A DNA stretch of 64,000 nt from Pseudobacteroides cellulosolvens ATCC 35603 = DSM 2933. GTDB lineage: Bacteria; Bacillota; Clostridia; Acetivibrionales; DSM-2933. The stretch is from assembly GCF_001262605.1 (NCBI RefSeq), contig NZ_LGTC01000001.1, positions 6,621,501-6,685,500 on the forward strand, given 5' to 3'. The translations under genes and the position numbers were made by a program. Below the pieces are notes generated by a model. The model made no database searches. It was not told the origin of the DNA and saw only the letters and a program-made list of their open reading frames with translations. This document shows, piece by piece, positions 15,343-22,820 of this stretch. Position 1 is the stretch's first letter, and every line of letters starts with the position of its first letter.

Positions 15343-17145
15343 ATTAATATAATTGGAAATCTTGAATCAATAAGGGACTCGGTTATTACAGAAATTGAAG
15401 GAATTTTTGATATGGCTTTTGAAGCTGGGGATTTAATGCCTCAGGAACTTGTTCAAAAGCTTGCATTTTTTACCCATAAAATAAACCGTGAAATTGCAGT
15501 TTACCTTGATAGGAAAGGGACTGTTACAGATATAAGCATAGGTGATAGCTCAACGGTGTCATTGCCTGAGCTTGAGGGACGTAAAAGTAAAATGCGGCTG
15601 TCAGGCATAAGGTGTATTCATACTCATCCAAATGGTACGGGGCAGTTATCTTCTGTAGACATTAGTTCACTTATAAACCTCAGGCTTGATGCAATGATAG
15701 CCTTGGGTGTAAAGGATGGAGAGCTTACGGAAGCTTATGTTTCAATACCTTCAAGAGCTGAATCCGGAGAATTTGATTCGGCTGACTTATTCGGGCCCTA
15801 TCAACCTGGTGACCCTGAGTTGGGAAATATATTCGGACTCATAATTGAACGTGATAAGAACAATAAAGCAGCCTTTTATGATAATGATGTTGAAGAAGAA
15901 AGAGCCATTCTTGTAGGTTTGGAGACATTGTCAGGCAGGATGATCGGTGGAAAAAGTGAGGCTGAAAGATCCCTTGACGAGTTAGAAGAGCTCGCAAACA
16001 CATCTGGTGCTGTTGTTATAGAAAAAATACTTCAAAAAAAACCAGTCAAAGATCCGGCTTTTTATATTGGGAGGGGTAAGGCTGAAGAGATAGGTTTATT
16101 GTGCCAGGCCGCAGGAGCGGATACATTAATCTTTGATGTGGAGCTTTCAGGGGCACAGGTTAGAAACATTGAGGATGTCACAGGTGCAAAGGTTGTTGAC
16201 AGGACTACCCTTATACTCGATATATTTGCTCAAAGGGCACGTTCCAAGGAAGGAAAACTTCAGGTAGAATTGGCTCAGCTTAAGTACAGGCTTCCGAGGT
16301 TAACCGGCATGGGGGGGCAGCTGTCCAGGCTTGGTGGTGGAATAGGTACCAGAGGACCTGGTGAAAAGAAGTTGGAAGTTGACAAGCGTCATATTAGAAG
16401 GAGAATTAACTTTCTTGAATCTGAATTGGATCAGGTAAGTATAAGAAGAAACCGTACCAGGGAAGCAAGAAAGAAGAATACAGTTCCTTCAATAGCACTG
16501 GTGGGGTATACCAATGCAGGAAAGTCCACATTGATGAATAAGCTATGCAATTGCGATGTATTTGCTGAAAATAAACTTTTTGCAACACTGGATCCTACAG
16601 CAAGAAAGCTTCAGCTTGCTGATGGTAAAACTGCACTTCTCGTTGATACTGTTGGTTTTATCAGAAAGTTACCACATGAGTTGGTAGATGCATTTAAGTC
16701 AACACTGGAGGAAGTTGTATATTCAGATATTCTACTCCATGTGGTGGATGTTTCCAATGAAGAAGCTGAAGAGCAAATTGCTGTAGTCATGGATATACTT
16801 GAAAGTTTGGAAGCTTTACAGAAGTCAATGATTCTGGTTTTAAACAAGATTGATATGGTAAATGGTAAACATAATATACGTATACCAGACAAAGATTGCA
16901 AAATTTTTGAAGTTTCGGCTGTTACCGGACAGGGGATTCCTCAGCTTATTTCAGGGATTTCAGAATTGCTTTCTGAAAACGAAATAAATATTGAATTTAC
17001 TATTCCATACAATCAAGGTTGGATTTTACCTTATATGTATGAAAACGGAAAGGTAATGGAAACAGATTATAAAGAAGACGGCATAAGGGTTAAGGCAGTT
17101 ATAAGAGATACAAAAATCGAAAAAATCAAGGAGTTTTTAAATTAA
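15343..17145 (+). CDS. hflX: Ribosome-associated GTPase HflX
   Basis: GTPase that splits stalled ribosomes. An extra N-terminal domain (HTHPNGTGQLSSVDISSL) precedes the HflX domain (GPYQPGDPELGNIFGLI, then GGIGTRGPGEKKLEVDKRHI). The G domain has VGYTNAGKST, DTVGFIRKLPHELVDAFKST, LNKIDM and a SAVTGQG G5 loop. The first in-frame ATG is 15412, but the frame stays open to 15337. The upstream peptide INIIGNLESIRDSVITEIEG resembles the conserved N-terminus of clostridial HflX. AGGGGTGA lies just before ATT 15343, so a rare ATT start is proposed; ATG 15412 is the alternative. Confidence 0.93.
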   Translation: MNIIGNLESIRDSVITEIEGIFDMAFEAGDLMPQELVQKLAFFTHKINREIAVYLDRKGTVTDISIGDSSTVSLPELEGRKSKMRLSGIRCIHTHPNGTGQLSSVDISSLINLRLDAMIALGVKDGELTEAYVSIPSRAESGEFDSADLFGPYQPGDPELGNIFGLIIERDKNNKAAFYDNDVEEERAILVGLETLSGRMIGGKSEAERSLDELEELANTSGAVVIEKILQKKPVKDPAFYIGRGKAEEIGLLCQAAGADTLIFDVELSGAQVRNIEDVTGAKVVDRTTLILDIFAQRARSKEGKLQVELAQLKYRLPRLTGMGGQLSRLGGGIGTRGPGEKKLEVDKRHIRRRINFLESELDQVSIRRNRTREARKKNTVPSIALVGYTNAGKSTLMNKLCNCDVFAENKLFATLDPTARKLQLADGKTALLVDTVGFIRKLPHELVDAFKSTLEEVVYSDILLHVVDVSNEEAEEQIAVVMDILESLEALQKSMILVLNKIDMVNGKHNIRIPDKDCKIFEVSAVTGQGIPQLISGISELLSENEINIEFTIPYNQGWILPYMYENGKVMETDYKEDGIRVKAVIRDTKIEKIKEFLN

Positions 17146-17175
17146 AAGTGTCAATAGGCACTTTTAATTTTTATA
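17139..17175 (+). terminator. Intrinsic terminator after hflX
   Basis: AAATTAAAAGTG (17139-17150) with CACTTTTAATTT (17159-17170), then TTTAT. The stem includes the hflX stop codon. Confidence 0.75.
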
Positions 17176-17457
17176 TAAAAAATAATTTTTTTATCAATTT
17201 AAACTTTTCATTGAATTAATGACTAATAAATAGTAATATAATATATAAGAAGTAAAATTTTCTATTTAAACTATATATTTTACAGTAGTCATTTAATTCT
17301 TTATTATAGAATGCAAAATATGTAAATGTACTTATAAAAATCAATAACTTGCATTTAATACACTGAAGCTAATACTCCAATAAAATTAATTTTTAGGTGC
17401 TTTACGGGCTTGCACCTTAAAATATGTATCATAATATAATTGAAAGGGGTCTTATAT
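17176..17457. other. AT-rich intergenic region with one hairpin
   Basis: No gene seen. TTTTAGGTGC (17391-17400) pairs with GCACCTTAAAA (17412-17422) just upstream of the Nudix gene. It lacks a T run and could be a leader structure or chance. Confidence 0.4.
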
Positions 17458-17883
17458 ATGCTTGTAAGGAATTGTGCGGGTGGGGTGATTTTTCATAACA
17501 ACAAGGTTTTTCTTTTAAAAAATGAAAAGGATGAATGGGTACTGCCGAAAGGTATTATTCGCAAAGGTGATTTTTCGAGTGAAGTGGCTGTAAGAAGAGT
17601 ATACGAAGAGACCGGAATAAATGCTGAAATAGTAACAACTGCTGGATGTACAAATTACGAATTCTTTTCTGTAACACGTCAAAGACCTGTCTGCAACAAA
17701 ATAACCTGGTACATAATGAGATCCCAAAATGAAGATTATAAAGTTAATACTGAAGAACAATTTACTGATGGCGGCTATTTCGAAGTTGAGGATGCTATTA
17801 GACGTATTACATATAGTCAGGATAAATCCCTCGTTAGTCTCTCTTTTAAAAAGATTAAGGAGATTGAATGTATTACGGTTTAA
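17458..17883 (+). CDS. Nudix hydrolase-family protein with altered Nudix box
   Basis: 141 residues, single Nudix fold; the family hydrolyses nucleoside diphosphates linked to another group. The Nudix box reads GIIRKGDFSSEVAVRRVYEE then TGI. Compared with Gx5Ex7REUxEExGU, the first Glu is Asp and the Glu of REU is Arg, while the EE metal ligands remain. The loss of the REU Glu may lower or change activity. ATG 17458 has GAAAGGGG eight bases upstream; TTG 17440 is inside the ribosome-site region. It stands alone and is followed by a terminator. Confidence 0.85.
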   Translation: MLVRNCAGGVIFHNNKVFLLKNEKDEWVLPKGIIRKGDFSSEVAVRRVYEETGINAEIVTTAGCTNYEFFSVTRQRPVCNKITWYIMRSQNEDYKVNTEEQFTDGGYFEVEDAIRRITYSQDKSLVSLSFKKIKEIECITV

Positions 17884-17933
17884 GTACCTAAGCAAAAAAA
17901 TTCTTTAATGAATAAAATAATAGTGCTAATATA

Positions 17934-17972
17934 AAAGGTAGCGATTAAAAAATATTGCTGCCTTTATTTTTT
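17934..17972 (+). terminator. Intrinsic terminator after Nudix gene
   Basis: AAAGGTAGC (17934-17942) with GCTGCCTTT (17957-17965), then ATTTTTTT. Confidence 0.75.
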
Positions 17973-18006
17973 AGTAAGTTATATTCCAATATTATGTTAG
18001 GAATGA

Positions 18007-18672
18007 GTGTTAACACAGGTGATTAAAGAATATAAAACAGTTTTAAATGAAGCAGTTGCACAAACAGAAGAAAAAAAATCAAGATTTATTGCATCGGTAA
18101 AGCATGTAAAATGTGAGGAAGAAGCATTGGAATTTGTAAGCAGGCTTAAGACACAGTACTGGGATGCTACTCACAATGTGTATGCCTATCATATTGTTGG
18201 TGATAGTGTGATCCAGAGATTCAGCGATGATGGTGAACCATCCGGTACAGCAGGAATCCCTGTTCTTGAGGTTATTAAGAAAACAGGTATACAGGATGTT
18301 GTAGTTGTTGTTACACGATACTTTGGCGGTACGCTGCTTGGTGCGGCAGGATTGATTAGGGCATACGGCAAGTGCGCGGCAGCAGGAATTGAAGCTGCAA
18401 ATATAGTAAAAAGACTGCTGTGTCAAGAAATAATTGTTATAGTTGAGTATACGATTTTTGGAAAAGTGCAAAACAAGCTAGAAGTTGATGAATATATAAT
18501 AAAAGAAATCAATTATGAGCAGGATGTTCAATTGACAGTATATATACCGGTTGAATCAACTGAGGTGTTTATAAAAAATTTGACTGAACTAACAAATGCA
18601 ACAGCTATTATAGAGGCAAAAGGAGAGGTCTATATAACAGTGGATCAAAACGGTAAGATTATAAACACATAA
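18007..18672 (+). CDS. yigZ: YigZ/IMPACT family protein
   Basis: 221 residues. The N-terminal UPF0029/IMPACT domain has KKSRFIASVKHV, ATHNVYAYHIV, RFSDDGEPSGTAGIPVLEVI and TRYFGGTLLGAAGLIRAYG, all hallmark motifs. A C-terminal ferredoxin-like DUF1949 domain follows (residues about 135-205). The bacterial role is not firmly known; the eukaryotic relative restrains GCN2 kinase. The GTG start at 18007 has AGGA close upstream. GTG 18019 is an alternative. Confidence 0.92.
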   Translation: MLTQVIKEYKTVLNEAVAQTEEKKSRFIASVKHVKCEEEALEFVSRLKTQYWDATHNVYAYHIVGDSVIQRFSDDGEPSGTAGIPVLEVIKKTGIQDVVVVVTRYFGGTLLGAAGLIRAYGKCAAAGIEAANIVKRLLCQEIIVIVEYTIFGKVQNKLEVDEYIIKEINYEQDVQLTVYIPVESTEVFIKNLTELTNATAIIEAKGEVYITVDQNGKIINT

Positions 18673-18690
18673 ATTGCAAATTACTAAAAA

Positions 18691-19812
18691 CTAAAAATAA
18701 ATATCGGAAAATTCGATGTTGATAGCTTCAATTATCTTGTGACTGCTGTTTTCTTTAACAGGAGCGGGTTCTTGTGATTCAGAATTTAATATTATGGGTA
18801 ATTCAATTATGAATTCACTTCCCTCACCCTCGTCGCTAACTAATTTAATGCTTCCGTTGTGCAGGGTTATGAAGAATTTTACAAGAGAGAGGCCTATTCC
18901 GCTTCCCTCATTTTCTCGTGTAAGACAGCTGTTTGTTTGCTTAAAACGCTCAAAAATTTCTGAATGAAGCTTTTTAGGTATACCTGGACCGGTATCTTTT
19001 ACGGAGATAAGAACACTATTTTCAATTCTTTTGATGTTGACATAAATTTTTCCTCCAGCTGGCGTGAATTTTATGGCGTTTGATAATAGATTCAATACTA
19101 TTCTTTCGATTTTATCAATATCGACAGACATAAAGATTTCCTCTTCTTCGGTATCGAATTCCATGATCAAATCCTTTTGTTTTGAATAAGGTGCAATTGA
19201 TTGCACAATTTCTTCTATAAGATAAACAATATTGCAATTTACGGTGTTAAGCTTTATAAACCCGGAATCCATTCTTGTTATGTCCAATATGTTGTTTATA
19301 AGCCTCAGGAGTCTATAGCAGTTATGTTTGATGGTTTTATGGTATTTTGAAGATTTCCTTTTATCGTTTATATAGGGTGGGCACTTTGCCTCTATCAGTT
19401 GTATAGCTCCGAGAATAATGCTTATAGGTGTTTTAAGCTCATGAGATACGTTGGAAAAGAATTCAGTTTTTCTTTTATCATTTTCGAGTAGTTGCTTATT
19501 GAGGGTGGTTAATTCTTCTAAAAGCTTTTGCTGTATGGGGTCATAGCCTTTATAAGCGACTTTATCTAAATCTGTAGTGTTGATTTTATTTGTAGAATTT
19601 TGTTTAAAGTGCATTACAAACAGAGAAGCTATCAAAATTACCATAATGACGAGCTGAATAAATATATAATAATTCGATGTATGCATTGGGTTACTGTATA
19701 GGAAATAGAACAAAGCAAAAAAAACAATGGGAACAGAAATTATAATCAATAATTTCATTATAATTTTATATGCATGATTTGTTAAGTTTATATGATTAAA
19801 TCTTTTAAGCAT
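18691..19812 (-). CDS. Membrane sensor histidine kinase (orphan)
   Basis: About 373 residues. Two N-terminal transmembrane helices (LLIIISVPIVFFALFYFLY and YIFIQLVIMVILIASLFVM) have almost no extracellular loop, so the signal is probably sensed in or near the membrane. The H box is FFSNVSHELKTP with the phosphorylated His, the N box NLLSNAIKFTP, G1 DTGPGIP and G2 GSGIGLSLV, all intact. No response regulator is adjacent. ATG 19812 has AAAGGAG nine bases upstream and is preferred to the start at 19845. An about 40-residue C-terminal tail follows the ATPase domain. Confidence 0.88.
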   Translation of the reverse strand: MLKRFNHINLTNHAYKIIMKLLIIISVPIVFFALFYFLYSNPMHTSNYYIFIQLVIMVILIASLFVMHFKQNSTNKINTTDLDKVAYKGYDPIQQKLLEELTTLNKQLLENDKRKTEFFSNVSHELKTPISIILGAIQLIEAKCPPYINDKRKSSKYHKTIKHNCYRLLRLINNILDITRMDSGFIKLNTVNCNIVYLIEEIVQSIAPYSKQKDLIMEFDTEEEEIFMSVDIDKIERIVLNLLSNAIKFTPAGGKIYVNIKRIENSVLISVKDTGPGIPKKLHSEIFERFKQTNSCLTRENEGSGIGLSLVKFFITLHNGSIKLVSDEGEGSEFIIELPIILNSESQEPAPVKENSSHKIIEAINIEFSDIYF

Positions 19813-20001
19813 GTAATATACTCCTTTGATAACAAAAAATAACATATATATAATACATAATCAAACAAAAAAAGTAAATATATTTCTGGAAATAATATTT
19901 TAAGCTAAAAAACGGCTTTATTAATTTATGATTTTAAATTATAATTTATAACATGTAATTATGGTTTTAAATTATTTATTTGTTATTACGGGAGGTATAT
20001 T

Positions 20002-20748
20002 ATGTCCGGACATTCAAAATGGGCTAATATTAAAAGAAAAAAGGAAAAAACCGATGCACAAAGAGGAAAATTGTTCACTAAGTTAGGAAGAGAGCTTAGT
20101 GTTATTGTAAGACAAGGTGGACCGGATCCTGAAGCTAATGCGAAGTTAAAGGATGCTATTGCAAAAGCTAAGGCAGCAAACATGCCTAATGACAATATAA
20201 TGAGATGTATTAAGAAAGCCTCAGGAGAACAGGATGGGGCAAATTATGAGGAAATTGCATATGAGGGATATGGACCAGGTGGTGTTGCTGTAATTGTTGA
20301 AGCGATGACTGATAACAAAAACAGGACAGCAGGGGATGTGCGTCATTATTTTGATAAATTTGGCGGCAATCTTGGAACAACAGGATGTGTGTCCTTTATG
20401 TTCAGTAAAAAAGGCACAATTATGATAGAAAAAAGCAGTAAAGTAAATGAAGATGATCTCATGATGGAGGCCATAGAAGCAGGTGCGGAGGATTTTAAAA
20501 GCGAAGAGGAGTATTATGAAATAACAACCTCTGTTGAAGATTTTTCAAAAGTAAGGCAGAGCCTTGAGCAGAATGGATATGAATTCATTGAGGCGGAGCT
20601 TACCATGATTCCTGCAACTATGACAAAGCTTGCTGAACCAAAGCAGATTGAGTTTATGGATAAATTAATAGAACATCTGGAAGACATGGATGACGTTCAG
20701 AATGTTTATCACAACTGGGATATGCCTGAGGTAGATGAAGAAGATTAG
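20002..20748 (+). CDS. yebC: YebC/TACO1 family protein
   Basis: 248 residues, full family length. It starts MSGHSKWANIKRKKEKTDAQ and contains GGPDPEANAKLKDAIAKAKA, YEGYGPGGVAVIVE and DNKNRTAGDVRHYFDKFGG, the defining motifs. These proteins are reported as transcriptional regulators, and more recently as translation factors that help at hard-to-translate motifs. GGGAGGT precedes the ATG. Its last 14 bases overlap the start of the transporter gene, so the two are translationally coupled. Confidence 0.96.
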   Translation: MSGHSKWANIKRKKEKTDAQRGKLFTKLGRELSVIVRQGGPDPEANAKLKDAIAKAKAANMPNDNIMRCIKKASGEQDGANYEEIAYEGYGPGGVAVIVEAMTDNKNRTAGDVRHYFDKFGGNLGTTGCVSFMFSKKGTIMIEKSSKVNEDDLMMEAIEAGAEDFKSEEEYYEITTSVEDFSKVRQSLEQNGYEFIEAELTMIPATMTKLAEPKQIEFMDKLIEHLEDMDDVQNVYHNWDMPEVDEED

Positions 20749-21606
20749 TTTTGTTGAAAAAGAGAAAAAAATTATACTAGGGCCCCTGCAAATGCTTGTA
20801 TCATCCATATTATTTGCTGTTATGAACTATACCGCAAAGCTTGCATCGGAGGATATTTCAGGTTCCGAGGTTGCGTTTTTCAGACTTCTTTTCGGTGTAG
20901 TTATTGTATTGATACTTTCGTTTACAGGGGTTATAAATATTTCCTCAAAAAATAAAGGTTTGCTGGTTGCAAGGGGAGTTTTCGGCGGAACAGCTGTTTT
21001 GCTGCTCTTTATTGGTATCGCCAGCGGTTCTATGACAAACAGTGTGGTCCTAAACAATACACACCCAATTTTTGCTGCTATAGTAGCAATAGTAATTTTG
21101 AAAGAAAAGATAACTTTTAAAATGGCTGCAAGCATTTTAATTTCATGGGTTGGTATTATTATCCTTTTCTACCCAGATATGGATACACTTCAACTGGCTG
21201 ATATGCTTTCCCTTGCATCGGGTATTTTGGGGGATTTGCAATTGCCAGCGTACGCCAGTTAAGAAAGCTTAATGAATCAGCCTGGACGATTTTCTTTTAT
21301 TTTTGTATTTTTGGATTAGTTGCATCCTTTATTTTTTGCATACCGACATGGAAATGGCCAAACTTGAAGCAATATATACTGCTCTTGCTCACGGGCTTTT
21401 TTGGAATGCTGGCACAGGTAATGATGACTTCAGCATATAAATACTGTAAAGCTGCTATTGGCGGTGTATTGTCAATGAGCACCTGTGTTTTTACTGCATT
21501 TCTGGGAATTCTATTGATAAATGAACCTCTTACGGTTTATGAGCTGATAGGAGCTGTACTTATTGTTTCATCCAGTGTTTTTGTGGTTGTAATTGACAAG
21601 GGATGA
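20735..21606 (+). pseudogene. EamA/DMT-family transporter broken by a one-base deletion
   Basis: Ten-helix drug/metabolite exporter type protein split into two frames. The first part (20735-21262, two-thirds of the length) ends GILGDLQLPAYAS. Adding one G to the five-G run at 21229-21233 would restore GILGGFAIASVRQLRKLNES and join it to the second part, ending IDKG at 21606. Both EamA halves are then complete (about 290 residues). The break lies in a homopolymer, like two others in this window, so a sequence error is as likely as a real lesion. Substrate unknown. Confidence 0.8.
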
Positions 21607-21724
21607 AAAATTTCCTTAATCATTTCATTTCCCATGCCGATATTAATAACATAAAAATGGCAATAATAACAATATAAATCATATAATAACAGTATGAATG
21701 TTTATTATATTAAAAGTTTTAATA
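21607..21724. other. AT-rich intergenic sequence
   Basis: No gene, terminator or promoter recognised here; the rest of this 400-base gap holds a repeat and the promoter region of the next gene. Confidence 0.4.
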
Positions 21725-21838
21725 ATCTAACATTTGGCGGAGCAAATAACGAACGGTTTAAACGTTATTTTACAATGGACAAATGATAAGATTAATTGAT
21801 TTTAACAGATTTGCTTAAGACAAATGTAATAGATTTAT
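21725..21838. repeat. Partial copy of the MITE-like element of 5813-5982
   Basis: TCTAACATTTGGCGGAGCAAA (split as TCTAACATTTGGC and GGAGCAAA) matches the left end at 5815-5835. GACAAATG then ATAAGATTAAT matches 5868-5885. The internal hairpin differs in sequence but keeps its place: AATAACG with CGTTATT here, CAAAAT with ATTTTG at the first copy. Confidence 0.6.
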
Positions 21839-22006
21839 CACTTTTAATAAAGCTTAAATATACTATGTATTATTAAGCACCATTTTATCACAATTAAAAG
21901 TGAAAAAAACCGAATATTCGACAAAAAAATAAACATAGAGCAAAAAATATTAGTGAAAAAAAAGGTACTATAGTTTATAATAGTATTAATAGGGGGGTTA
22001 TGCAGC

Positions 22007-22792
22007 ATGAAAAGATTGCACGATAGAATTAGACAAGTGCTCATTTTTTTAATTATCATCATTATGTGTAGCAGCATGACGGCAAACATATGTACAGCTG
22101 AAACAACCAGCGGAAGTGACGAAATCAAGGTGTTTTTAAACAGTGAAAGGCTCCAGTTTGATGTAAACCCGTACATAAAAAATTCCAGAACATTGGTACC
22201 TTTCAGAAAGATATTCGAAGCTTTTGGGTTGGAGGTGCAATGGAACCCAGCGAACCAGACAGTTGTAGCTACTGGTAAAGGTACTGAGATTTATTTGGAA
22301 ATCAATAACAAAGTAGCTTATGTAAACGACTTAAAGAAGACTCTTGATACACCGCCAGAGATAACAGGGGGAAGGACCTTTGTACCGTTAAGGTTTGTAG
22401 GAGAAAGTATAGGGGCTGTAGTTGATTGGAATAGCAAAACAAAAACTATATCTATTACATATGCCAACAGTTCAACAGAAATTGGCCAGACTGTTAATCT
22501 TGGGGAAATAAAACTATCAATTGACAAGGTTGATGTAGATTATGAGGGAAAAACATATTTAGTAACAGGAAAAGTTAATTCGGACATTAAGAATCTTTAT
22601 ATTTATCTCTATGAGGACTCAGATAAATATATATTCTCAAAAGTTAAAATTTTAGAAAAAAATGGAGAATTTTTTGATTTTGAATCGGGAAGGCACCAAC
22701 CATTAGATATAAAGAAAGTGAATTATATATGTGTTTATGAATTTTCTGATAGTGGTGAAAAGGTAAAGGTTGCTGAGTATCAGAATAAGTAG
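22007..22792 (+). CDS. Secreted copper amine oxidase N-terminal-domain protein
   Basis: 261 residues. A signal peptide (VLIFLIIIIMCSSMTANICTAE) is followed by two copies of the Cu-amine-oxidase N-terminal (stalk) fold: RTLVPFRKIFEAFGLEVQW and RTFVPLRFVGESIGAVVDW. This domain is common on clostridial surface proteins and has no catalytic role. Residues about 160-261 form a separate, unrecognised beta domain. GGGGGG precedes the ATG. It ends 28 bases before the vWA gene and is likely cotranscribed with it. Confidence 0.85.
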   Translation: MKRLHDRIRQVLIFLIIIIMCSSMTANICTAETTSGSDEIKVFLNSERLQFDVNPYIKNSRTLVPFRKIFEAFGLEVQWNPANQTVVATGKGTEIYLEINNKVAYVNDLKKTLDTPPEITGGRTFVPLRFVGESIGAVVDWNSKTKTISITYANSSTEIGQTVNLGEIKLSIDKVDVDYEGKTYLVTGKVNSDIKNLYIYLYEDSDKYIFSKVKILEKNGEFFDFESGRHQPLDIKKVNYICVYEFSDSGEKVKVAEYQNK

Positions 22793-22820
22793 AAAATATA
22801 TATATGAAGGGGGTTTATTT

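Noticed and set aside
21225..21264. Programmed ribosomal frameshift in the EamA gene
   Set aside because: No X-XXY-YYZ slippery heptamer or downstream stem, and two other genes show the same kind of one-base homopolymer loss.
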